From Rhynchosporium graminicola (lineage: Eukaryota > Ascomycota > Leotiomycetes > Helotiales > Ploettnerulaceae), in assembly GCA_900074885.1 (NCBI GenBank), contig FJUW01000013.1, forward strand, positions 1 through 64,000: 64,000 nt of DNA, written 5' to 3'. The translations under genes were made by a program, and so were the position numbers. The notes under the pieces were generated by a model. It was not told the origin of the DNA. It ran no database searches and worked only from the letters and a program-made list of their open reading frames with translations. Positions within the stretch are counted from its first letter, which is position 1. Each line of letters opens with the position of its first letter. Of this stretch, positions 38,093 to 49,250 are shown piece by piece.

Positions 38093-40181
38093 ATGGCTTC
38101 TTACCCGGACTTCAGTCCTTTCCCCAGTAGGAGAAGTGTAGTGCACTCCACAAATGGCATGATAGCGTGCACACAACCACTTGCTGCCTCTTGTGGATTG
38201 AAAATATTGGCTGCTGGGGGCAATGCTGCCGTGAGTTCACCGCAATGTCGACTTTTCTTTTGCTGACCGCAAGCAGGATGCTGCCGTGGCAGTAGGTGCG
38301 TGTCATACATGAAATCATGATCGAATTTATAGCTCACAGGTCAAGCTGCTGGTTTGAACATGGCCGAACCATGTAGCACTGGTATCGGAGGCGATATGTT
38401 TTGTCTCTTTTACGATGCGAGAACTAAGCAAGTATCGGCCTTGAATGGTTCCGGTCGATCTGGAGGGAAGTGCACGCTGGAGAAAATCCGCGCAGACCTG
38501 AATCTTCACGAGTCTCAGAGTGGCGAGATTCCTATGACAAGCGTACATTCAGTTACCATACCAGGGGCAGCTGCGGGATGGTAAGTTGCTCCCGGCCGGG
38601 ACGTGAATCAATGAGCTCCTACACATTGTGGCAGCTTGCAATGTAATCTGGCTAATGACCTGAAGCAGGGCTGACACAGTCGAGATATTTGGGTCAGGAA
38701 AATTGACCCTGGAAGAAATCCTTGCTCCTGCAGCTGAGATGGGAGAACGAGGCTTTCCAGTCTCTGAGCTTACTGCATATTTTGTAGGTTCGAGTCCGAT
38801 CATCTCTACTTAGCTTAGCTGACAACCATGATAAGTGGGCTCTAAGTGAGGATAGGCTCAGGGAAGCCTCACCAAATTTTGCGGAAATGTTGAAAGAGGA
38901 TCATTCCCAGTGTGATGGCTACCGGGCTCCGAAGGCTGGCGAATTGTTCAAGAATGTAAACCTTGCCCGTACCTTCAGAACCCTCGGCAAAGAAGGCAAG
39001 AAGGGCTTCTATAGCGGAAGAATTGCACATGAGTTCGTGAAGGTGGTAAAAGATCTTGGTGGCCATCTTGAGCTGGAGGATCTTACTCATCATTTGAACC
39101 TGGGTACGGAGAGAGTTGATCCAATATCCCTCACTTTCAAAGATGAGGTCGAAGTATGGGAACATCCCCCAAATGGCCAAGGGATTGTTGCTTTAATGGC
39201 GCTCGGGATCTTGGAAGAGCTTGAACAATCAGGGAAAATTTCGAAGATTACGAGCATGAAGCACAACTCGGCGGAGTACCTCCATGCCATAGTAGAGGCA
39301 CTCCATATCGCTTTTGCTGACGCCACATGGTGGGTGGCAGATCCAAATGAGGTTGACGTGCCTACTCAGCAGCTCATCTCGCGCGAGTACCTCGCACAAA
39401 GAGCGAAGCTCTTTGATCCAAAAAAAGCCTCACATGTACAGCATCATGGAAGCCCTGCTCACAACCGTTCGGATACCGTGTACTTCGCAGTCACGGATAG
39501 CGATGGCAATGCAATATCGTTCATCAACTCTAATTACGGAGGATTTGGGATGGCTGCTATACCACATGGATGGTATGTATTGGGGGGCCAGTATTTTCTT
39601 TCTACTGATGTCTAAAGACTTTCCTGAGGCATCTCTTATCTCATTCCCAAGACAGCAAACAGTTGCTAACTTCCCGTTGAAGCGGCTTCACCCTTCAAAA
39701 TCGTGCCTCGAATTTCAGCTTAGACAAAGAGAATCCCAACGTCCTCGCACCTCGAAAGCGTCCTTACCACACTATCATTCCTGCTTTAGTTACCAACAAG
39801 AATGACGGTAGTCTGCACTCTGTCTACGGAGTCATGGGCGGTTTCATGCAGCCACAGGGCCATGTTCAGGTGTTACTGAACGAACTGATCTTCAAGCACA
39901 ACCCACAGGCAGCCTTGGATGCTCCACGACTGTGCATCGGCGCCGGGATGCCTGACGCTGGCGCCGTTACAGGACAAATGATCTACTTTGAGGATGGGAT
40001 TGATCAAAGCGTCCTTGATGAGCTAAGAAGTATGGGTCACAACGTAGAGCTTGTAAAAGGGATCAAGAGAAGTCTGTTTGGAAGAGGACAGCTGATTCGA
40101 TCCCAAGTTGAAGATGGACAGGTGGTCTACTCGGGAGGTAGTGATTTGAGGGGAGATGGTGGGGTATTTCCCTCCTGGTGA
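38093..40181 (+). CDS. Gamma-glutamyltranspeptidase family protein
   Basis: The family consists of N-terminal-nucleophile hydrolases that cleave gamma-glutamyl bonds (glutathione and conjugates) after self-cleavage into two subunits. Six exons, 38093-38230, 38277-38295, 38340-38580, 38669-38783, 38836-39572 and 39683-40181, give 582 residues. Landmarks are [20 protein letters not shown] near 23-42, DAAVAVGQAAGL (47-58), GIGGDMF, and [18 protein letters not shown], with Thr385 as the likely nucleophile. Further on are SNYGGFG and [16 protein letters not shown], and then [17 protein letters not shown]. There is no signal peptide or N-terminal membrane segment, unlike classical surface GGTs, so a cytosolic or peroxisomal amidase-like role is possible. 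Exon 2 is only 19 nt. It lies 574 bases upstream of RIA1 on the same strand; no functional link is implied. Confidence 0.92.
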
Positions 40182-40755
40182 TGATTAGTGTCGAATGTGA
40201 CTATTTAGAATCAGCAAGCTTCACATAGAATATCGCTTCTGATTGACTATTCCTACTACTCCATAACCCCCGGCTCTCTTGGTCTCGCTTAGGTTTGTTT
40301 ATATAGTACACTTTTCCCAACACAATCTTCCTCACAAGTTGAATCGCTCTGTCGATTAGAAAGACGAACACAATTTGATCTAAAGTTTATCATTTACCCT
40401 TGTGAGATAGCTAATGTTCTCTGCTTGACAACTTGTACCATTTTGATAGACATGTACGCTCATCAAACTGGCTTTCACCATATCCCATAAGATGACGATT
40501 GAATTCGCTGATATAGGGTGTAATGAAGCCCCATTTCGTATTCCAAAAATTTGGGGTTGACGGAAAATTCTCTGGTATGCGTACGTTATCACGTGCTTGG
40601 TACTTCCATGTCCATTTTGAGGTGGCGGGGTAGATAAGCCATATCGACTCATGCTACTCAGAAAATCCATGGATGCGACATAAAGAGCAACCAACTCCTC
40701 TCCCACTCTGCCACAATATCAACTGTTATTTCTTGGTACAGAATACGCCGTCAAG
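40182..40755. other. Intergenic region / RIA1 promoter
   Basis: No gene. It holds the GGT terminator and the RIA1 promoter. The minus-strand frame at 40,380-40,706 shows no domain and is treated as chance. Confidence 0.6.
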
Positions 40756-43700
40756 ATGCCTGTCGTTAATCCAGAAAAGTTGGTAACTCTGCAGCGAAAT
40801 CCAGACGGCATCAGAAATGTAAGTTCACGATGGCGGGGTTCTGTTATGCCTGGGCTGACAATTGAGATTTGCATATTAGCACATGTTGTAGGTACACATC
40901 CAAATGCGCACATCGCGACAAAAGACTGATAGATTATGTAGGATCATGGGAAAACCTCCCTGAGCGATGCTCTCATTGCCACGAATGGCATTATATCACC
41001 GAAGCTCGCGGGCAAAATCAGATACCTCGATTCTCGGCCAGATGAACAGACTCGAGGCATTACCATGGAGTCGTCCGCCATTTCCCTCTTCTTTTCGATG
41101 TTACGAAAGTCTGCCCCCGATGCTACACCGGAACACAAGGAATATTTGATCAATCTGATTGACTCTCCAGGGCATATTGATTTCAGCAGTGAAGTCTCGA
41201 CTGCTTCTCGACTCTGCGATGGCGCTGTTGTCCTAGTGGACGCTGTAGAAGGCGTGTGCAGTCAGACTGTGACTGTTCTGCGACAGACTTGGGTAGAACA
41301 TATGAAGCCTCTACTGGTGATCAATAAGATGGACCGACTCATTACAGAACTGAAGATGTCACCTGGAGAAGCATACATACATTTGAATAAACTTCTGGAA
41401 CAAGTGAATGCAGTACTTGGAAGCTTCTTCCAAGGGGAGAGGATGGAAGAAGATCTGAACTGGAGAGAACGAGTCGACGAAAGAATAGCCGCAGCCGCCG
41501 CCAAAGAAAAGGAGAAGGCAGATCGAGAAGCCATTAGTGGAATAACGTCTATCGATACCGACAGCATTGCTACGACAAGCAATACCTTCGAGGAGAAGGA
41601 CGATGACGACATATACTTTGCGCCGGAGAAAAACAATGTCATATTTAGCAGTGCGATGGATGGCTGGGCTTTTACGGTAAGGCAGTTCGCGAGCTTATAC
41701 GAGAAGAAACTAGGTATCAAACGAACTGCTATGGAAAAGGTACTTTGGGGAGATTTCTATTTAGATCCCAGGACCAAAAAAATTCTGGGTCAAAAGCATC
41801 TGAAAGGTCGAAATCTCAAACCTATGTTTGTTCAGCTGGTACTTGATCAAATATGGGCTGTATATCAAGCCACAGCAGGTGGGGATAATGGCAAGGGGTG
41901 CGTGGATTTCTTTCTCTTCTTTTTGTGTATATTCAATAGAAATGATACATTTCCAGTTCTAACAAGCCGGTACTAGTGACCCTGCAATGACCGAAAAGAT
42001 CACAAAATCGCTGAATATCATACTACCTCCTCATATCGCACGCTCCCGAGATCCTCGAGCGATTCTTACTACACTTTTCAGTGCCTGGTTACCGCTTTCC
42101 ACGGCACTACTTGTTTCTGTGATCGAGTCTTTACCATCACCGCCAGTGGCCCAAGCAGAAAGGTTGCCGGCCCTTATTGATGACTCGCCTGGGTCTACGT
42201 TCGTTGATCCTGAAGTCCGAACCGCCATGATCAAATCAAAGAGCTCGGCGGACGAACCAGTAGTGGCTTACATCAGTAAAATGGTTTCCATACCGGAGAG
42301 CGAGCTGCCGGAGAACAGACGTCGAGGTGCTCTCAGTCCTGAAGAAGCAAGAGAAATGGGACGCCGGAAACGTGCTGAGATAGCAAGAGCTCAAGCATTG
42401 GAAGCCGGTGATGCTACAGATTCGGTTAGCAGTCTGACAGATGCAATTGGTGAGGCAAGTCTTCAGGAGTCAAGTCCCGAGGAGGAGAAGCAACCTGATC
42501 GAGAACACTTGATTGGCTTCGCGAGAATATATTCCGGAACTCTGTCCGTTGGCGATTCTGTGTACGTCCTGCCACCAAAGTTCACACCAGCAGATCCTCA
42601 TCACGCTCCGGAGCCACAGAAAGTCACGGTAACTGCTTTGTATCTACTTATGGGGCGAGGGCTCGAGCCTCTGACATCAGTGCCTGCTGGCGTTGTCTTT
42701 GGAATTGCTGGATTGGAAGGTCATGTCCTCAAGTCTGGTACCATTTGCAGTCAACTCGAGGGTAGTGTCAATCTTGCTGGCGTCAGCATGGCTTCGAAAC
42801 CAATTGTGCGTGTGGCACTAGAGCCTGTCAGCCCAGCAGATCTGGATAACATGATCAATGGTCTGAAGTTACTTGTTCAAAGCGATCCTTGCGCTGAGTA
42901 CGAGCAATTCGAAAGTGGCGAGCACGTCCTTTTGACAGCCGGAGAGTTGCATCTTGAGCGGTGCTTGACTGATTTGAGAGAGAGATTCGCTAAGTGCGAG
43001 ATCCAGGCAGGTGAGGCTATTGTCCCATACCGAGAAACCATTATCCGAGCAGAGGAGATGAAGCCTCCCGCGAACAAGGATCTGGGAAGAGGTACGGTTG
43101 TTACAGTAACAACTTCCAAGCAGGTCACAATTCGGTTGAACGTCCGACCTCTGCCTGCTGAGGTGTCTGAATTTCTGGCCAAGAATGCTAGTGCTATCAA
43201 ACGTCTCTACTCAGATAGACAAGCAGCCGAGAAGGGTGTTGAGGTCAATGGCGATAAGGAAGACCACGAGGATATTGACGACGTGATCGACAGCAAGAAA
43301 GTTTTGTCTCTCCCTGAGTTCGAGAGGCAACTTCAGGCAACTTTTGAAGGTGTGAAGGGCCAGAGAGAGATATGGGCAAATGCTGTGGAACAGATCACAG
43401 CCTTTGGACCACGAAGAACAGGACCAAACTTGCTGATTGACTCGACAAAGGACGGTATTTGTGGCAGATTGTGAGTCAGCCTGGCGCTTTATCCTTCATT
43501 GCTAATTTGTGTAGCCTCCGAGACGATAGAGACGAAAAGGACCGGACTGTCGGTGACACACTGCAAGCGCAGGATTTCTCCGACAAGATCAGTTACGCAT
43601 TTCAGCTTGCAACAGCCCAGGGACCAATGTGCAACGAGCCGGTTCAAGGTATTGCTGTGTTCCTTGAGGAAGTCACACTTACTCCCTCGACCGACGATGA

Positions 43701-44269
43701 GTCTTCAGCCCGCGACAGACTCGGTCGTCTCACTGGTGAAGTAATTAAGACTGTGCAGCAAGCTATACGACAAGGATTTCTAGACTGGAGTCCACGCTTG
43801 TTACTCGCCATGTATTCTTGCGAGATTCAAGCCAGCAGTAGGTTAACTCATGTACACAGAAAACAAACATGCTAATTTATCCGCAGCGGAAGTCCTCGGA
43901 CGAGTCTACGATGTGTTGACCCGCCGACGCGGACGAGTCCAGTCGGAAGCCATGAACGAAGGAACGCCTTTCTTCACTATCCAATCACTCCTTCCGGTCG
44001 CAGAATCGTTTGGTTTCAGTGACGAGATCCGTAAACGAACTTCAGGCGCTGCATCACCCCAACTTATCTTCCAGGGATATGAGATACTAGACGAAGATCC
44101 GTACTGGGTCCCATTCACAGAAGACGATTTAGAGGATCTAGGAGAGTTGGCTGATAAAGAGAATGTTGCTAAGAGATATATGGATAGCGTAAGGAAGCGG
44201 AAGGGTCTAATGGTCAGCGGAAAGAAGCTCGTGAAGGATGCTGAGAAGCAGAAGACGTTGAAGAGATGA
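40756..44269 (+). CDS. RIA1: Ribosome assembly GTPase Ria1/Efl1 (elongation factor-like 1)
   Basis: Efl1 is a cytosolic EF-2-like GTPase that, with Sdo1/SBDS, evicts Tif6 from late 60S pre-ribosomes. Six exons, 40756-40818, 40867-40887, 40942-41897, 41977-43470, 43515-43837 and 43887-44269, give 1,079 residues, near the family norm. The G domain has AHVDHGKTS at 26-34, DQQ-type switch I replaced by [15 protein letters not shown] at 102-106 and NKMD at 156-159. A charged insertion at about 190-235 ([16 protein letters not shown]) and another at about 440-510 are typical of Efl1 and absent from EF-2. The EF-2-like domains II-V follow ([42 protein letters not shown]). The C-terminus is Lys-rich. 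Exon 2 is a 21-nt microexon, and an intron splits the P-loop between V28 and D29. The ATG at 40,756 gives the conserved start. Confidence 0.95.
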
Positions 44270-45411
44270 GAACAAATCGGCGTTGAATTCGGCATGGAAT
44301 CTAGAGGGTAATGCGACTTTTCAAAAAACCATAAACAACTCTGCCGTCTTTTCCGACAAACGTGGTCCGATCATTTTAAACTTGCATTGCAAGAGGACTT
44401 CTTGGCCTCCTCTATTGCTACACGGCTAAAACACTGGGATTTTGAAAATGGGCTCTACGAAAACCAAGGCTCAGCATCCTTCGAACCCCTTAACCATGGC
44501 AGTACAGTCAGAACTAGCGATCTGACATGGACCAGGAGAGCCCCGCTTAGGGTTTAGCCACCAGCTTCGTTGTGTCCATTACGAGAACTCGACAGGGTGT
44601 AGATCAGTTGTGAGGAGCAACATCCAGACAGATTTTCAGACACGAATGACAAGATATAGCTCTGGCTAGCATGACCTGTATTTATTCCTACTGCCCCATG
44701 CTAACAAAGGGACAAGCGTTCTTTCTGTGCAGCTGTTGGTGCGTCTATCCCATGCATGAAATCGGCTGGTGGACCATCTAAGCTTGTGGTCAACATAGTA
44801 GTGGCTACTAGAACTCGCATGTCACTTCTCTCCTGTTGCATCACAAAAGGCCATTTAGCAGCACCCAGCAACCAAACTTCATTTTCGTGCGTGCTATACT
44901 TGTCGTCTTCACAATCATTTGATCTTTTGACGTAGCGCGTGTACTCTATCTTCCTTCTGCTTGATACTAACTCACAAGTTCGTGCTGTGTGATCTTCATA
45001 TTAAGCCAGGAAATCGCTCGATGTTTATTCTGAAAAGCATCAGTGCGAATTGTGGCTCGGCTGCGAAGTATCTCCCGGCATTGCCAAAACATTGAGTAGA
45101 AATATAAGACCATGCTTTGGTTGGGGTAAAATATTCAATTATTCCAGGTTGAATGCATGTGGTTCAGTTGCATGCAGATATGAATGGCGTTGGAGCCGAA
45201 GTCTATTCAGCCATTGTTAATAATGCCATGAAGGTTCACGCAAACAAGCGAGAATTACACAACAAAGAAGATATGCTTGCAACTAGTGGGATCCTTCTTC
45301 ATCAATGCAAATTTCCGAGTACCATTGAAATGTGTCCAGCTCGAGTCGAAAGTGGACTGAAAATTCTCGTTTTTCGTCTTCGTCATCTGTAGTTTTCCAA
45401 GACTCAAGACG
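44270..45411. other. Intergenic region without supportable gene
   Basis: Terminator of RIA1 and upstream region of the 45.4-kb gene. No frame over 80 codons has coding character. No RNA gene seen. Confidence 0.6.
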
Positions 45412-46605
45412 ATGGCAACTCATGATCCCACGCAGATCTTTCCAACCTCATACTCTCTCGAAACGCTTGTAATTGAAGACTACAGCCTAGACACGGGCTC
45501 ACTGAGTGCTCATTCTAGTTTAGTTGTGCCAAACCTTATCCAAAGTTCCCCAGTCTATCCACAGCTACGCCAAAATGATCAAAATGACATGTGGGTGAAA
45601 GAGCACCACGACAGAGCTCAAGCCGTAAAGAACCACATGAAATGGCTGCAAGAGCAAGTCATCTCCGATCATCAGAAACGAAATATATGGCTCCCAAGTA
45701 CAAATATTCGCGACGGCTATCTAAATCGAGATATACAGTGGGGAGTTTCAACTCCCCCAGAAGGCCCCGTCGATCTGTTCGCCACTCACAACAGCACCAC
45801 ACCCTGGGACGAAGAAAATTCTCAAACTTTCGATTATGCACGAGACCTACAGGACAAATACTGGAACGCACATGCCTTCAATATGAATTCAGATCCCACT
45901 TCCCCAGAAGGATACGTCAATAACCTTACCCACGTCGAACTTGACGTCGAAGGAATCGACGCAAATGGATGCCGGGTCCGCGCCCAAAGAATCCTGGAAG
46001 TGAATCTTAAGGTATATCAAAATCGAAACGTGATCCCGGCGACTGAAGAGACAACTATGGAGTTCAAGCGCACACTCGTGCTCAAATCTCCAGCGCCGTG
46101 CTCGCTATTGTTGCCTAAGCCAAGAGATAGAGAACCATATTACGCTATACTGGCACAACTAGCTCAGCATGAAGTCGACAAAGCGCTCGATGAGCGGAAT
46201 CACTACCTAAGAGAGGTCTTCGGCCTAGAAGTCGACCATGTGCGCACGAGACGAGAAGGACAATTTGGAGAATTTGAGAAAGGAGAACATAGTTGGAACT
46301 ATCAGAGGCCTGAGATTGGAATAAAAGGGCAAGATGGGACAATGATGCATCTAGTAGAGAGAAGATCGGACGCCGACGTTGCGGGAGAGGTTATTCTGAC
46401 GCACATTGTTAGTGTTATGCAGGTGAGATGCGGAGGGAGAAGTCATCTTTTTGATCTGCCGACTGAGGGCTCGGATGAGGAGAGGAGAATTAGGAAGGCG
46501 AGGTGGAGTGTTTCGAGTGCGATTGATAGGTGTGTTGCTGCTGAGTCGCCGGATAGAGTTGTGCTTGATAAGCGGGTTGATGGAACGTTCTTACCTCGAC
46601 AGTAA
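45412..46605 (+). CDS. Hypothetical protein, 397 residues
   Basis: A single uninterrupted exon from a good-context ATG (GACGATGG) to TAA, 397 residues, with no signal peptide or membrane segment. The N-terminal half is polar and Asn/Gln/Asp-rich. Residues about 175-230 look like a beta-rich segment (VELDVEGIDANGCRVRAQRI, LEVNLKVYQNRNVIP). Residues about 245-290 form a helical, charged region (YAILAQLAQHEVDKALDERN). The C-terminal part has ILTHIVSVMQVRCGGRSHL and a basic-acidic helix. I do not recognise a family. Its length and lack of stops in a region of ordinary composition make it very likely a real gene, perhaps lineage-specific. Confidence 0.75.
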   Translation: MATHDPTQIFPTSYSLETLVIEDYSLDTGSLSAHSSLVVPNLIQSSPVYPQLRQNDQNDMWVKEHHDRAQAVKNHMKWLQEQVISDHQKRNIWLPSTNIRDGYLNRDIQWGVSTPPEGPVDLFATHNSTTPWDEENSQTFDYARDLQDKYWNAHAFNMNSDPTSPEGYVNNLTHVELDVEGIDANGCRVRAQRILEVNLKVYQNRNVIPATEETTMEFKRTLVLKSPAPCSLLLPKPRDREPYYAILAQLAQHEVDKALDERNHYLREVFGLEVDHVRTRREGQFGEFEKGEHSWNYQRPEIGIKGQDGTMMHLVERRSDADVAGEVILTHIVSVMQVRCGGRSHLFDLPTEGSDEERRIRKARWSVSSAIDRCVAAESPDRVVLDKRVDGTFLPRQ

Positions 46606-47306
46606 GAGCTGGAAGGAATCAATGAAAACAGAGTCTATAGCGGATCAATAGGTGGCATCAGACAAAGAATTTCGACTTTAATAAGATACATGACGTTCCT
46701 CTTGAAGGACGCAAGAATTTTAGTCTAAACCAGCTATGTTGATAAAAGATACTATGAGTCTGGCTAGTTCAATTCGATGAAACTTGCCAAACATCTCTCA
46801 CCCAGGAAAACCGAGGCTAGAAAGAGTAATCTTCGGCAAAGCAGGGACTTGCATTCGTATTTGGTTACAACAACCGATTTCGCCTCTCGAATCTAACTGT
46901 ATGGAAGTATCTCAGGAAATTATCCGAAGGTATAATGCTAAAGCTAATAAATATTTGATGACTTCACCAATATAATTGCACTGTATGAGTCAAGTGCGAA
47001 TTTCCTTAGTTTCTTCGACGAGAAGGAATCCCCATTCCTCGATTCGTTTTAGTTTCTGGTCAGCAAAGCCATCATTCTCATTTCCCAATCCAATTTTTCC
47101 CTAGCATGATTCTTCTGAAAACTATTTCGTAGTAGTAAAGCTAGTATCGCTGAATCTATCGAAGGCGCAATCGAGGTAATTTAGATGGCATATCGCCAAA
47201 AAAAAAGGGGCGGAGAATAAACCCAATACTTTCCAAAACGATGCCATTTCCAGACTATCCAGATGCCGCACTCCTTTATAAGAATTCGGTCATATACCCT
47301 CATCTA
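46606..47306. other. Intergenic region between convergent genes
   Basis: 3' flanks of the 397-aa gene and of the protoglobin gene. An A-run followed by G-run (AAAAAAAAAGGGGCGG) occurs near 47,200. No gene. Confidence 0.6.
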
Positions 47307-48241
47307 TCATCCAGAGAATGGGCAGCCTCCTTTTACATGCTCCCCCTCAGCATCTGAAAGCGGCGGTGTGACCATTTCCACCTCTGTATTACCATCATCA
47401 CTTTCAACCAAATAATGCCTCGCCATCAAATCATTCTGGATCCAAATAACCTTGTTCAGAGCCCTCATAACCTTACAATTCATCTCGTTATCAATAGCAT
47501 CAATATTTATCACAGCACCGATCACAATATCGACAATATAGCCGTGAAGCAATCCCATGTGGATGTATTCAACTCTGAGCTCGGGACGCTTGACGCGGTG
47601 TTTGGAGCCGGGAAGACCGGTATGCATTATTCCGACGTTGTTGAGGTAGACCCAGAATGGCGAGGTTGGGGTGAGGTCTGTGGTTTGAGACGAGTTTGAC
47701 GAGGTAGTTCTGGAAGGATTTTAGTTTAGGTATGTGTTTAAGAATACTTGGACTTGTCAAACGACTCAAGATCGAAAGACGTAATCAAAATAGGAACATC
47801 ATGTTCAATTACTATGCAACCTTCGTTCTTCTGAGCAATATATCCTAATATCAGATTGTATGGATTGAAAGCAAATAAACGATCTCAGTACCTGTCCCAA
47901 AACATCGCAATACCAACTCTAAAAGAAGCAAGTTCATACAGACTAACCTTCAAAAATTCCTTCCCCAACGCAATTTCTGGATGCTCTAACGTCAACTCCT
48001 GCAAAATCTTCACCAAATCTCCCTCATAATCCGTGTTCTTCGGCACGAACGCTCTGGCCGTGATATCGAACGAAAGTAGCTTGCTGTAGACGGCATCGAT
48101 TATCGTGGGGATGAGAGGTGCGATGAGTGGTTTGGCGGCTAAGAGAGCCAGTCCATCGTCGGGTGTGAGGGAGAGAAAAGCGGAAAGGTAGGTTATGCGT
48201 GAAGGGAGGGAGAGAAGGGAGGAGGGGGTGATGTGTTGCAT
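47307..48241 (-). pseudogene. Protoglobin-domain protein gene with an apparent +1 frameshift
   Basis: Protoglobins are globin-fold heme proteins; fungal members are single-domain and of unknown physiological role (redox or gas sensing). Exon 1 is 48241-47948 (98 codons, MQHITPSSLLSLPSRITYLS..., SKLLSFDITARAF). After a 238-nt GT-AG intron, exon 2 runs 47709-47307. It begins in frame with NYLVKLVSN, but the conserved continuation TDLTPTSPFWVYLNNVGIMH, ELRVEYIHMGLLHGYIVD, LNKVIWIQNDL and the family's terminal GCPF motif (GGCPFSG) are one base out of frame. The shift lies near 47,680 (TCAAACCACAGAC; one C too many). Both sides match the family, so this is either a recent pseudogene or a base-call error. 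The upstream in-frame extension to 48,364 is not needed; the Met at 48,241 matches the family start. Confidence 0.8.
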
Positions 48242-49250
48242 GTTTTCTAAGGAAGTAAGGAGTTTTGTGTAGTAGGATGAGGGAGATACAACCGGGGATA
48301 TAGGATGTAGGAGATTTAAATGTGAGTAAGTAACTTGATAACCAACATCGTATGTACTGGACACACTAACCTACATATATAATATCCTCACCCCAAATCA
48401 CTGCCACCCGGATAGGATTCCACAATGACACACAAAAAAGCGCAAACCTCACACCACGCAGCCGAAAGATCATCTCAAAAGAAATAACTCCAAGGAGAAT
48501 CAACGGAGAAACGAAATCGAATATCCTCTTACCTCATAATCGTTCAACATGCATGAGCCGATCACGTTAGCGGCAGGGAAGAACGGACCTTCTTCTCTCA
48601 GGTACGAGACCTGTTTTCTTCTTCAGGCGCACATATAGTCTAATAATAAACTGTAATTTGTACTTCTGCTTCGTATATAGACGACAGAGACGGGTTTGAC
48701 AGCTCTGAAAGAAATACGGGCTAGCCAAGAGTGATGTGTCGTGGAGGTGGGCAGATTATATAACCTCCAGGATCACCCGCTTCGGTGGACACAGGACCAT
48801 CGAGATTCAGCTTTCCTACTGCGCGTAATCGAGAATTTTATGCCATGTGCGAAGGAAGAAAGTGTCGACTGTGAAGTCTGGAAAGGGAAGTTCAAGTTTG
48901 GCTGCTCATGGCATTCTCATCATGTCGAGACTTCGAGAAGGGAGGATCCTTCGAGTCTTGTGTATTGCTTCATTTCGCTAAAATTGAACAACATGTGGTG
49001 TTTTGCTATTCGAGTTTCGGATAATCCATCCAATGTTTCGAATCTTTACAACTCTCATGATCTCGTTTCTTCGTTGTGGGCTCATCCTAGTATACCGGAA
49101 CCACAAAACCAGCCAGCCCAAAGCAAAAAGGCAATACCCAACCATCGCTTCATAATCCATCCATAATCCAATCACCGTAGTATACAAAAGTTTACAAATA
49201 TCCAAACTGCGAGCTCTTCCAAACCACCACTTCTTCCTCCTCATCTTCCT
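48242..49250. other. Intergenic region
   Basis: It lies upstream of the protoglobin gene and downstream of the WD40 gene (both minus strand). Short frames such as 48,741-49,166 plus have no domain features. No gene called. Confidence 0.55.

Noticed and set aside
38784..38835. tRNA-like B-box (GGTTCGAGTCC) in a GGT intron
   Set aside because: The intron is only 52 nt, too short for a tRNA, and no A-box, acceptor stem or anticodon arm can be drawn.
48242..48364. Upstream extension of the protoglobin first exon (MSSTYDVGYQVTY...)
   Set aside because: The family normally begins close to the Met at 48,241, and the extension has no resemblance to the domain.
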